In this document: positions 1-9,242 of the stretch, piece after piece | Numbering within the stretch: position 1 is the stretch's first letter | How the letters are laid out: every line of letters begins with the position of its first letter | Assembly: GCA_009763385.1 (NCBI GenBank) | Contig: CM019831.1 | Location: 86,835,845-86,899,844, forward strand | Direction: 5' to 3' | DNA length: 64,000 nucleotides | Source: Coix lacryma-jobi var. lacryma-jobi | Taxonomy: Eukaryota > Streptophyta > Magnoliopsida > Poales > Poaceae | Position numbers and translations under genes: made by a program | The notes under the pieces: model-generated | Seen by the model: the letters and a program-made list of their open reading frames with translations, nothing else | Databases searched by the model: none | What the model was told of the DNA's origin: nothing

Positions 1-2694
1 TTGTATTGATCCCAGGATGCTCATCGGCCGAAGGTTTTCTGTTTGATATGCTCAGGACTCGCCGGAACAACCTCTACTTCACCGGAGCTCGCCGCCGCAA
101 GCCACTGCTCCGTGGACACCTTCCCTTTCCTCCGTTCATCCTCCGCTCGAAACAGCTAAGCCATCATCATCATCAGGGTGAGCTACTGATCTTTAGCCCT
201 CCGTTAAACGCTACCGCCTAGGTTCGCCGGAACAGCCGCCGTGGCTGGTCCGCCGCCGTGCGTGGCCAGACCTCACCGGGAGCGGTAGCGTTAGGGTTTA
301 GAGGCTCTATCGGCCGCGGGTGACTCGCTGGTGCTTATGCTCGCGTCCGTTAGGTCTCTACTGGCCGGAGTTGGCCGGCGTAAGGCTCGCCGGCGTTCGG
401 TGCGCCGCCGTCCGTTCGAGCCAGCGTCGGGGACTTCCCGGTTGCGAAGACGAGAAAGTCCAGGGTGTTGGTTGCAAAGTCCCAGACTCATGTGAATAGC
501 GCTGTGGACTGCGGGTTAGTTTCGTTAAGCCGAAGGGCTTTTCTGCAAAAGTGCCGAGGCGCGCGGCGGGAACCAGGCTGGGCTGGTTTCGCGCGCGACG
601 GGCCGCGTCGGACTGGGCCGAAAGCCCAGTTTGGGCTAGTTTTGTGTTTTCCTTTTTCTGTCTTTTTGAACAGTAAGCAGTTTTGTTATTTTGCTATAAT
701 TAATCTATAGCTCTGTTAATTATGAAATTTGACATGATAGATGTTAACATGCCCATGCTAATATAAAAATTATACAACTTGTGTTTTGAGTACTTTTTAT
801 AGGACAATTAAATCTGGACTTTATTAATAAATGCAACTTTGAGGAATTATGTAATTTTCTGTGGTTATCCAAAAATCATGAAATTTGACATGGGAGTTTA
901 TATCACTGATATACACCTTCATGTTTAATTTCATCCCTGTTTGATCAAGTATGATTGGTGTATAAGTAAAAGGCTAATTAAAATGGTTTATAAAATAAAT
1001 AGGATTAGTTAATCACTTTAGGATTTGTGTGACTTTTGGAATTGTTTGACAACCAGTGGAAAACTAGCAAGATTTGCTCCCTGGTTATGGATTCCTTTAT
1101 GAAAATAACCTTTTTGCTTGTTAAGTTGCATAACCATATTTAAAGAAAATAACAAAACTTGTTTAGTACTTTTAATAACTAAAGTTAGTTTGTTGGTTTG
1201 CAACTTTACCGTGAAGGAAAGTTGTACTCCATAAAAATTATAGTTTAAGAAAATTTCCATCTTTACCATGATCATATCATAAGCATCTCATTAATCATGC
1301 ATATGCACTTCTACGTGTAGATTTCGCTTCGGAAGGCCCTAACTCTCAGTGGATTCCTCCTGAGGGTGTAGACCCTTCTCGATTTTCAGAATCTTCGAAC
1401 TCCACTAATCCTCAAGGCAAGCCCCGGTGCATTTAACCTTTCTATTTCTATTGCAAAGTTTATACAATGATTTATCAACTGCATGTAAGTAATAGGAGTT
1501 GAATGACACCAGTAGTTGCATTACCAGTTGGTTACCTTTACTCTATCCTTGTTACCTATTTATTTGTAAATGTTTAGCCAAGATGCACGGTGATGAGATT
1601 ATCCTCCGCTTAGGCCTTGAGCAAACTAAGGGATGATAGGTCATCACTGTTAGGATACCTCTTTCAGGTATACTTGATAAATGGATGAAAAATGGAATTC
1701 AGACCGGGCAGGTAACTTGCATCCGGATTGGAATCTTGATGTAGTGTTCCTGTCTGTGTCGATTAGGAACCATTCGTTGTTAGTCCTTGATCGAGAGCAT
1801 GATAGTACCAATCACGGGATACGGTTGATATGTTGCAGGTTAGAGTCCTGCCATACAACACCGTGGTGCTTTGGTATGTTGCAGGTTAGAGTCCTGCCAT
1901 ACAAATCACTTATGGTTGTGCAATATGTTGCAGGTTAGAGTCCTGCCATATTGTGTGATTGGGAACCCCCAGCTGGGTAGATAAAGCGGTTCGAATCGTC
2001 GTTGCTCTACGATAAAGAGACTCGATCTCTGGCTCTCAACGTAGAGTTTTCAAAACCAAAGCTTTTGGGAAATGATGTTTCATCCTAAAAGAGTACTTTT
2101 GATGGTATATTTGGAAGGAAAAGAAGAATGTTTTGTTAAAAATGTTTATTCTGCAAATTCCTTCTCTATTGCTAGCCCCACTACATCCCTTAAAGCTAGC
2201 ATGACCTGAAGTCTTTTCTGTTGACGGATAAGTCTTGTTGAGTACTTTAGTACTCAGGGTTGTTACCCTTGTTGCAGGAGAGTACATGGATCCACCTTTT
2301 GATGGACAGTGCTACTTCACTCTTGTAGAAGAGAGTGATAATGAATCTGATGTGTGACCTTGGGCAAGTAACAAGAATTTGGGTGATATATGTATTATAA
2401 AGTTCCGAACCGTTTATGTAATAAGTACTTATGGTTTGTAAAACTCTAAGTTTTTAACCTATGTATTATAATCTTTCCGCTTTACTCTGATTTATCTTAT
2501 CTATAAAACTGTTGTAATACTGTGATGCTTGATGAGGAATTTTCCTGGAAGTTATGTAACGTGGATGATTCGGGTTTCCCGAGGACACCCGACAGTCCTC
2601 TTGAGTCATTTGGAACGCGTGTACGCCGATCAAAGGTCTTTAGGACAATGATGGGTGCATGTGGCCATTTAATTCAGGAGGTTCTGCCACCGCA
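1..2694 (+). repeat. LTR1: 5' LTR of A1, 5'-truncated by window edge
   Basis: Matches 9929-12539 (LTR2) nearly base for base and extends about 95 bp further, to just before the primer-binding site. The first 1.37 kb, known from LTR2, is off the window. The end at 2694 is set by analogy with B and C, where the LTR is followed by GC and then the primer-binding site; 2689 is an alternative. Relative to LTR2 it has many one-base losses. A GC-rich block (about 1-640) is followed by AT-rich sequence, which is the LTR's normal composition. Confidence 0.9.
1829..1953 (+). repeat. Three tandem hairpin repeats in LTR1
   Basis: Three copies of a unit reading TATGTTGCAGG, TTAGAGT, CCTGCCATA. The arms pair (GCAGG with CCTGC, TATG with CATA), so each is a small stem-loop; copies are about 45 bp apart. 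Copy 3 extends its stem with CAATATG/CATATTG. LTR2 has the same three copies; LTR3 has none. Confidence 0.8.
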
Positions 2695-2696
2695 GC

Positions 2697-2708
2697 TGGT
2701 ATCAGAGC
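2697..2708 (+). other. Primer-binding site of A1 (tRNAi-Met type)
   Basis: TGGTATCAGAGC, the standard plant-retroelement complement to the initiator tRNA-Met 3' end, lies immediately 3' of LTR1. It fixes the LTR/internal boundary and the element's orientation. Confidence 0.93.
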
Positions 2709-3181
2709 AGGAATTCCTTAGAAAGTATAACAGTATTATTTCTGAAAACTTCAAAGTTTTGAGTCAAACTAAAGTTTAAATTAGTTTGAGTCCAAATTGT
2801 TTCTAGACTTATCTTATGCTTCTGACTTGCCTTAATTCATTCTTTAGACTTATCTTTCTATCTAAATGGTATGTTTTTAGTGTAGTTATGGTGATATTTA
2901 TATCTAAGGAACAATACTTATAACAATATAATATTGCCCTATTTACGAAAAGAAAGTTATTCACTTCTATGGTAAGTGATTACCTTAAATTTAATTATTT
3001 GTTTGATATATGCTTTGTTCGTAAGTTCGATTCATGCATCATGATTGATAACCTATAATTAACTTTCCCTCTTAGAAGTTGTATCTAAATAGAGTTAATA
3101 TATCTATCTAATTATAAAACTCTATCTCTTAATCCTGGAACATATATAGTTCTAATGTTCAAAATGTATATATTTTAGCAG
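2709..3181 (+). other. A1 leader with candidate 5'-UTR intron (2972-3181)
   Basis: AT-rich non-coding leader between the primer-binding site and the H3-tail-like ORF. CTATG|GTAAGTGA at 2967-2979 is a strong plant 5' splice-site match. TATATTTTAGCAG ends at 3181, directly before the ATG at 3182, and resembles a 3' splice site. The implied intron is 210 nt. B and C show the same arrangement, which supports the call, but no transcript evidence is available here. Confidence 0.5.
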
Positions 3182-3732
3182 ATGGTACGTACCAAGCAGA
3201 CTGCACGCAAGTGTACTGGACCTCGAGGTGTTCCTCGACACGTCCTTGCCCCAAGAAATGATGGCCTTACTGAGAGTGAGGGAAGTAACCAGCCCCTGGT
3301 TACTTACGAAGAAGGAGAAGGTAGTAACACTGCCACTTCACAGCTGCAGGCGGAAGTAGACCGCCTGTATATGGAATTGGCAAGGGCAAATGGAGAAAGG
3401 ATGAGGGGCAACAGAGATAGGGAAGAGTTGCGTGAGCAGCTACAATACCACCACGAGCAGCACCAAGAGTATGAGTGCAAGTGGAGGCAGGCCGTTGAGC
3501 AAAGGAACCGGGCACGAACCCGGTAGATGTAATGAGGGATAATCAGAACCTCATGGCAAATCATCATGCCGACCTACATAGGCATATAGAGGAGCTAACC
3601 GCACAGTTGCAGCCAGAACCTGCCACACCACCACATCCTGAGAATGCTTCTGAAGAAGAAGAAAGAAGAAGAAGAAGAGAGTGAGGAGTTAGAGCCGTGG
3701 AAGATGAAGTCACATCTGAGGAAGAGTCATAG
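3182..3732 (+). CDS. H3-tail-like accessory ORF of A1 (frameshifted)
   Basis: Starts MVRTKQTARKCTGPRGVPRH. Ten of the first 13 residues after Met equal histone H3 (R2-K9, T11, G12), and an L-A-x-(K/R) echo of H3 20-23 follows. No histone fold follows: next comes a Glu/Ser-rich stretch, then charged coiled-coil-like sequence (about residues 55-114). The open frame stops at 3526. Beyond it, after apparent frameshifts, conceptual reading continues into a Glu-rich segment ending at the TAG at 3730-3732, comparable to the acidic tails in B and C. Valine after Met would still permit Met removal. It lies between primer-binding site and gag, and I know no family name for it. The central domain present in B and C is missing. 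Confidence 0.7.
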
Positions 3733-3943
3733 GTTTCGAGGTTGGATACACATAAGGTGTATCATAGTATCTTTCTGACTTTGTAACCTAGTTAGTCAGA
3801 AACCTCTAATATGGTCAGGTGTGTAAAATAGTGATATCAGTAGTCCGGCCCAAGAGCGGACTTGTATGAAAAATAAGTTGACCATGATGTGTATGTCATA
3901 ATGTGTATATGAATGTTAATCAAGGTATGGTTTGTTTAAACAG
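3733..3943 (+). other. Intergenic stretch ending in an acceptor-like site before gag of A1
   Basis: Non-coding spacer. TGGTTTGTTTAAACAG ends at 3943, directly before the gag ATG at 3944. This pyrimidine-containing stretch plus CAG has counterparts in B (ATATGCAG) and C (TACATGTAG) at the same place. Confidence 0.45.
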
Positions 3944-5044
3944 ATGCCTGTTAACACTCGTGGAGCTAGTTCTTCTCATGGTGGGATGACATCCCAAATG
4001 CACCTCCAGTTCCACCTCCTTGGCCGATGCGATTGCAGCATTGGTCAACGCAACCACCTTGTTGGCACAAAATCAGAATGGTGGTCAACGTGGTCGTGGT
4101 CGAAATAATAGGGAAGAGACAACATATGTGGACTTCACTGATACTCGTCCTCCCGTATTCATAAAAGCAGATGAACCTCTGGAAGCAGATGACTGGCTCC
4201 GTACTATGGAGCAGAAGTTCAGTCTTATCACTTGTACCGAGATCCAGAAGCCAGCGTTTGCAGCGCAACAGCTTCGTGGCGCTGCAGGAGTTTGGTGGGC
4301 AAACCTATTAGCGGTTCAACCGGCTGGCCACCGAATCACGTGGGCTGAGTTCAAGGAAGCCTTCAGGGCTCACTATATTCCTGATGGAGTTATGAAGATG
4401 AAGCTTGAAGAATTCTTAGCTCTTCGTCAAGGAGATGAACCAGTCATGCAGTACATTGGGAAGTTCAACCATCTGTCCCAATATGCTTTTGATCAAGTTA
4501 ATACTGATGAGAAGAAGAAAGGATGTTTTATGCGTGGATTGAATACAAAGCTTCAATCTATGATGACCACTTGTGGCAATATGAATTTTAATGAGGCCGT
4601 GAATATTGCTATAGCAGTGAAGAAAAGAACCGCAAGCATAAGGAGGCCAAAAAGAAGAGGGGATTTGTATCAGGGTCTGGATCATCAGGCAACAACAAGA
4701 AGCGTCAGAGGCTGGTATATCATCCAGTCCAGCAGTTCCGCCCATCTTATCGTCCACCGTATCGTCCGCCTCAGCAGCAGCAGTATCCTCAGAGGACGTT
4801 TGCAAGGCCTACTATGCCTTTCAATACTCAACGTCAGCCGTATGTTCCTGCCATTCGTCCACCAGTGCCACAAACTGCAAGCTATCCATGCTATAATTGC
4901 GGAAAGGCGGGGCATTTTGCTCGTGAATGTCCTTATCCAAGGCAGAATGTTCCCAATACCAATGCACCAAGGCCAGCAGGAAATCATCAAGCAAATCAGA
5001 ATCGGGGAAATGCACAGAATAATCAAAAGGGTAAAGTGTTCTGA
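3944..5044 (+). pseudogene. gag of A1 (frameshifted)
   Basis: Nucleocapsid/capsid polyprotein that would assemble the cytoplasmic particle. The start is ATG 3944 (MPVNTRG), similar to the gag starts in B and C. The N-terminus must change frame near 3985 and 4015. The capsid region is open from 4020 (DTRPPVF, then EADDWLRTMEQKF, typical of plant gypsy gag). Another shift near 4620 moves the Gln/Pro-rich linker and the CCHC zinc knuckle (CYNCGKAGHFARECP, 4889-4933) into a different frame, which stops at 5044. Protease follows in yet another frame. Single-base indels explain all the breaks; whether they are real or base-calling errors is open. Confidence 0.85.
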
Positions 5045-5607
5045 AGACGGGAAAGGTTTTCCACACTCAAATAGAAGCTATTCCTGAAGGAGAACCTGTT
5101 ATGCTTGGTATGTTCCCTGTTGCTCAACACCCAGCTATTACACTTTTTGATTCTGGTGCATCACATACTTTCATGAATAGAACATTTGCGGAAAAGCATG
5201 ATATACCTATTGATGAAACCCAAGATAACTTCTTTATACAGTCACCTGGGGGTCGACTAAGTACTAAGGAAATGGTACATCAGGTACCTATAGATCTGGG
5301 TGGATATATATTTCCAACCTCCATGATAATATTAAAAGATCCAAGTATAGATGTGATCTTGGGTATGAACTGGATGAACCAGAGAGGTGCAGTGATAGAC
5401 ACCTTGAATAGAACCATCAAACTCAATGTACCTAATAGCAAGTCTCAACTTCTTATCCATCTTCCTACTCTTAAGAGAGCAGTTGAGCAAGTGTGTGCTA
5501 CCTCTGTCAAGGAAATCCAAGACATTCCAGTGGTCTGTGAGTTTCCTGATGTGTTCCCAGAAGATTACCTGGTCTTCCACCTGATCGTGATGTGGAATTT
5601 GAAATAG
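5041..5607 (+). pseudogene. Aspartic protease and RT linker of A1
   Basis: Retropepsin-like protease that cuts Gag-Pol. The active-site motif is DSGASHTF near 5150-5175. A later LGMNWM is the usual second conserved block. The frame is open from 5041, upstream of the Met at 5101. It ends at 5607 because of a one-base shift near 5565, just where the linker into RT should be read; the RT frame begins at 5592, so the two frames overlap slightly. Confidence 0.85.
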
Positions 5608-6461
5608 AACTCAAACCAGGAACAGTACCAATAGCCAGAAGAGCTTATAGAATGCCACCAAAGGAGTTAGCAGAATTGAAAACTCAGTTGCAAGGTTTGC
5701 TAGATAAAGGTTTCATTCGACCTAGTTCGTCACCATGGGGTTGTCCAGCGATTTTTGTGAAGAAGAAGGACCATACCTTGAGGCTATGTGTGGATTATCG
5801 TCCTTTGAATGAAGTGACAATCAAGAACAAGTATCCTTTACCCCGTATTGATCTCCTCTTTGATCAACTAGCTGGTGCAAAGGTATTCTCGAAGATAGAT
5901 TTGAGATCCGGATATCATCAGATCAAGATCAAACTAGAAGATGTTCCGAAAACAGCATTCACTACCAGATATGGTTTATATGAATATTTAGTCATGTCCT
6001 TTGGTCTGACTAATGCCCCGGCACACTTCATGTATTTGATGAATTCAGTGTTTATGGCAGAGCTAGATAAGTTCGTGGTTGTGTTTATTGATGATATTCT
6101 CATCTATTCCAAAACCAAAGAAGAGCATGCAGAACATCTCAGGATAGTGTTGACTCGCCTGAGAGAACATCAGTTATATGCTAAATTCAGTAAATGTGAG
6201 TTTTGGATAGATGAAGTTCAATTCTTGGGTCATGTTCTGTCAGCTGAAGGTATTGCAGTAGATCCAAGTAAGGTCCAAGAAGTTCTTGACTGGAAGTCAC
6301 CAACGTCAGTACATCAAGTTCGGAGTTTCTTAGGATTAGCAGGGTATTATCGTAGATTTATCCCTGACTTCTCCAAGATCTCTAAACCAATGACAACACT
6401 GTTAAGAATGACACCAAGTTTTTATGGTCAATGGAATGTGAAGAAGCTTTTCAGACTCTGA
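5592..6461 (+). pseudogene. Reverse transcriptase domain of A1
   Basis: Copies element RNA into cDNA. RT blocks in order: the PSSSPWGCPAIFVKKKD region, LRLCVDYRPLN, FSKIDLRSGYHQI, TRYGLYEYLVMSFGLTNAP, and the catalytic FIDDILIYS with its Asp pair near 6085-6110, then the FLGHVLS and FLGLAGYYRRFI thumb/connection motifs. All catalytic residues are present. The frame is lost near 6408-6440, where a base appears missing compared with A2; RNase H continues in another frame. Confidence 0.92.
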
Positions 6462-8416
6462 AAAAGTTTTTAACAACTGCACCAGTATTAGCTCAGCCAG
6501 ACATTGAGAAATCCTTTGATGTTTATTGTGATGCTTCAGGCAAAGGCATTGGGTGTGTATTGATGCAAGAAGGCAGAGTCATTGCTTATGCTTCACGACA
6601 ACTTAAGCGGCACGAAGAACATTATCCAACACATGATCTAGAGTTGGCAGCTGTAGTCCATGCTCTAAAGATCTGGCGACATTATTTGTTGGGTAATCTC
6701 TGTCACATATATACTGATCATAAAAGTTTGAAATACATCTTCACACAGTCTGAGTTGAATATGCGTCAGAGAAGATGGTTAGAACTGATAAAAGATTATG
6801 ATATTGAAGTACACTATCACCCCGGTAAAGCCAATGTAGTTGCAGATGCACTCAGTCGAAAGAGTCATTGCAATTGTCTGGAAGTCAAACCAATAGATGT
6901 TACCTTGTGCTATGAATTTGAAAGGTTAAATCTTGAAATGATTCCACAAGGAAATCTTGCAAATGTGACCGTTCAATCATCCATTAAAGATCAGATCATT
7001 GCAGCCCAGAAGGAAAGCAAGGGAATGATCCATCTAAAAGAAAAGATTCACTCTGAGCAAAATTCTAATTTTAAAGTAGATGAAGCTGGAGTGATTTGGT
7101 TAAAGGAACGGTTAGTGGTTCCAAAGGTTCCTGAACTCAGAAAGCAAATTCTTGATGAAGCTCATGCAACAAGATTTTCAGTACATCCAGGCAGTAATAA
7201 GATGTATCATGATCTGAAACAGAAATTCTGGTGGACTAAGATGAAACTCGAAATTGCTAGTTATGTAGCTAAATGTGATACTTGTCAAAAAGTGAAGGCA
7301 ATTCATCTTAGGTCTGCTGGAGAATTGCAACCTTTATCAATTCCCTCTTGGAAGTGGGATGACATTAGTATGGACTTCATAGTAGGTCTGCCCAAGACAT
7401 CAAAAGGGTTTGATTCCATATGGGTCATTGTTGATCGTCTGACCAAATCAGCTCATTTCATATCTGTTAAGACCACATATCCAGCATCTACCTATGCCAA
7501 GATATATTTTGACAAAATTATAAGTCTGCATGGTGTTCCCAAGACTATCGTGTCTGATAGAGGGACACAGTTTGTTAATGTTTTCTGGAGGCACTTACAT
7601 GAGTCTTTGGGTACCAAGCTTCTGCATAGTACAGCTTATCATCCACAGACTGGGGGCCAAACTGAAAGAGTTAATCAGATCTTAGAAGATATGTTAAGAT
7701 CCTGTGTGCTCAATTATTCAGAGAAATGGGATGAATGTTTGCCGTTAGCAGAATTCTCTTACAATAACAGTTATCAAGAGAGCATTAAGATGGCACCATT
7801 TGAAGCTCTGTATGGCAGAAGATGCAGAACACCTTTAAACTGGTCTGAACCGGGAGAACGTAGTCTCTTTGGAGTTGACTTAGTTAAGGAAGCTGAAGAA
7901 AAAGTCAGGTTAATTCGAGAGAATATAAAGATAGCGCAATCCAGACAAAAGAGTTATGCCGATAAGAGATATCGGTCTCTTACATTTGAAATTGGTGATT
8001 ATGTCTATCTCAAGGTGTCACCAATGAAAGGAGTTACTCGATTTGGAATCAAAGGAAAGTTGGCACCACGATATATAGGTCCCTATCAGATCCTTAAAAG
8101 ATGTGGAAAGGTAGCATATCAACTTGATTTACCACCACAGTTATCATCAGTTCATAATGTGTTCCATGTCTCTCAATTAAAGAAATGTCTTCAAGTGCCT
8201 GATCATGTCATTCATGTGGAAGAGATTGAGTTAGAACCTGATCTGACATACTCGGAGTATCCTATCAAGATTCTTGACCAGAAAGATCGAGTCACTCGAA
8301 AAAGAACTGTTAAGTTCTATAAGGTTCAATGGAATCAACATACGGAAGATGAAGCAACATGGGAGTCAGAAGAGTTTCTCTCAGAAAGTTTTCCTGAGTT
8401 TCTTTCTTCTGTATAG
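6431..8416 (+). CDS. RNase H - integrase - chromodomain part of A1 pol
   Basis: RNase H starts at the FDVYCDASGKGIGCVLM block and includes TDHKSLKYIF. Integrase has the HHCC finger (H-P-G-S-N-K-M, then C-D-T-C), the catalytic D in SMDFIVGLP, the second D in SDRGTQFVN and the E in GGQTERVNQ. The C-terminus reads YPIKILDQKD, then FYKVQWNQHTEDEATWE: a chromodomain resembling the HP1 fold, keeping Tyr and Trp cage positions while the third cage position looks like His. It ends FPEFLSSV at a TAG. This 661-codon block is uninterrupted, but it is cut off from the upstream domains by frameshift. A2 (12540-15081) is the close homologue. Confidence 0.93.
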   Translation: MECEEAFQTLKKFLTTAPVLAQPDIEKSFDVYCDASGKGIGCVLMQEGRVIAYASRQLKRHEEHYPTHDLELAAVVHALKIWRHYLLGNLCHIYTDHKSLKYIFTQSELNMRQRRWLELIKDYDIEVHYHPGKANVVADALSRKSHCNCLEVKPIDVTLCYEFERLNLEMIPQGNLANVTVQSSIKDQIIAAQKESKGMIHLKEKIHSEQNSNFKVDEAGVIWLKERLVVPKVPELRKQILDEAHATRFSVHPGSNKMYHDLKQKFWWTKMKLEIASYVAKCDTCQKVKAIHLRSAGELQPLSIPSWKWDDISMDFIVGLPKTSKGFDSIWVIVDRLTKSAHFISVKTTYPASTYAKIYFDKIISLHGVPKTIVSDRGTQFVNVFWRHLHESLGTKLLHSTAYHPQTGGQTERVNQILEDMLRSCVLNYSEKWDECLPLAEFSYNNSYQESIKMAPFEALYGRRCRTPLNWSEPGERSLFGVDLVKEAEEKVRLIRENIKIAQSRQKSYADKRYRSLTFEIGDYVYLKVSPMKGVTRFGIKGKLAPRYIGPYQILKRCGKVAYQLDLPPQLSSVHNVFHVSQLKKCLQVPDHVIHVEEIELEPDLTYSEYPIKILDQKDRVTRKRTVKFYKVQWNQHTEDEATWESEEFLSESFPEFLSSV

Positions 8417-8557
8417 TCCTTATAATCTGTCATATGATGACCTATTCCCTGCTTTATGTAAAGGTTAGTAATGGAAGTGCCTGACACATTTCCTTTTCCA
8501 TTAGTTAGCCTTCAGGTTAAATCTCGGGACGAGATTTCTTTAAGGGGGAAAGAGTTG
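8417..8557 (+). other. A1 3' untranslated stretch, hairpin and polypurine tract
   Basis: AAATCTCGGGACGAGATTT (8521-8539) is a perfect 8-bp-arm inverted repeat. A few bases later comes the polypurine tract AAGGGGGAAAGAG (8544-8556), primer for plus-strand synthesis, directly before the LTR start TGTAACAC. The same arrangement recurs in A2, B and C. Confidence 0.88.
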
Positions 8558-8859
8558 TAACACTCTGGTGTTAAGCAAAAATTAAAACTTGCCATGTCAT
8601 CATATGCATTAGCATTTCATGTGAAGTGATAACCTGAGTATGCATTCACTAAAAACAAGTTTATGTTAACATGTTTGTGCTTAGTGAATAAGAAATGTTA
8701 AGTATGCAATCCTAGTGGTGTAATGCTTTCATAAGTTATATGGTTTTATGTTAAGGGTAATACTAAGTGTATGTAGAAAACCTAATTTTCTATGTGTTTC
8801 TTATTTTCTCCTCTCTGTAAGTCCAAAAAGTTGGGTCAATTTCAAAATGGTTTCAAAAG

Positions 8860-9242
8860 CAAAGTTGTAGCTCTTGTTGAGAGGGACAACTTTGGTATTC
8901 AAAGTTTTCAAAGTTTCTGTACAAAATTTTGAATAAATTTGAAATCTTTTAAACCCTAAATTTAACCCCAACTCTAGATTTCAGAAACTAAAAAGAATTA
9001 GACCTTGGTCTTTTAATCAAAGTTGTAGAGAGGATTAAAAGAAACAACTTTTATTAAGATAGATTTTCAAGTTACTAAAGAAAATCTGAAATAATCTGGA
9101 AAACAAGTTTGAATTGGTTTCAAATTGAAACTCAATTTCCAAAACCAATTTTATTCCCTTTTTGTGTAGTTTCAAAATTAAGCACAATTTGGCTATGCTC
9201 CAAAAAGCAAAGTTGTTCTATTTTTGATAGGGAACAACTTTG
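8860..9242 (+). repeat. Three CAAAGTTGT/ACAACTTTG inverted repeats in U3
   Basis: Inverted repeats at 8860-8894, 9018-9052 and 9208-9242, each with 8-9 bp arms around loops of about 17 bp. LTR3 keeps one at 15625-15659. Related CAAAGTTGT or ACAACTTT words occur in the LTRs of B, C and G. Possible U3 cis elements; function unknown. Confidence 0.6.

Noticed and set aside
1681..1938. Small LTR ORFs (also 11613-11822, 2036-2287, 11971-12222)
   Set aside because: Repeated only because the LTR is repeated; broken by one-base differences, no domain features.
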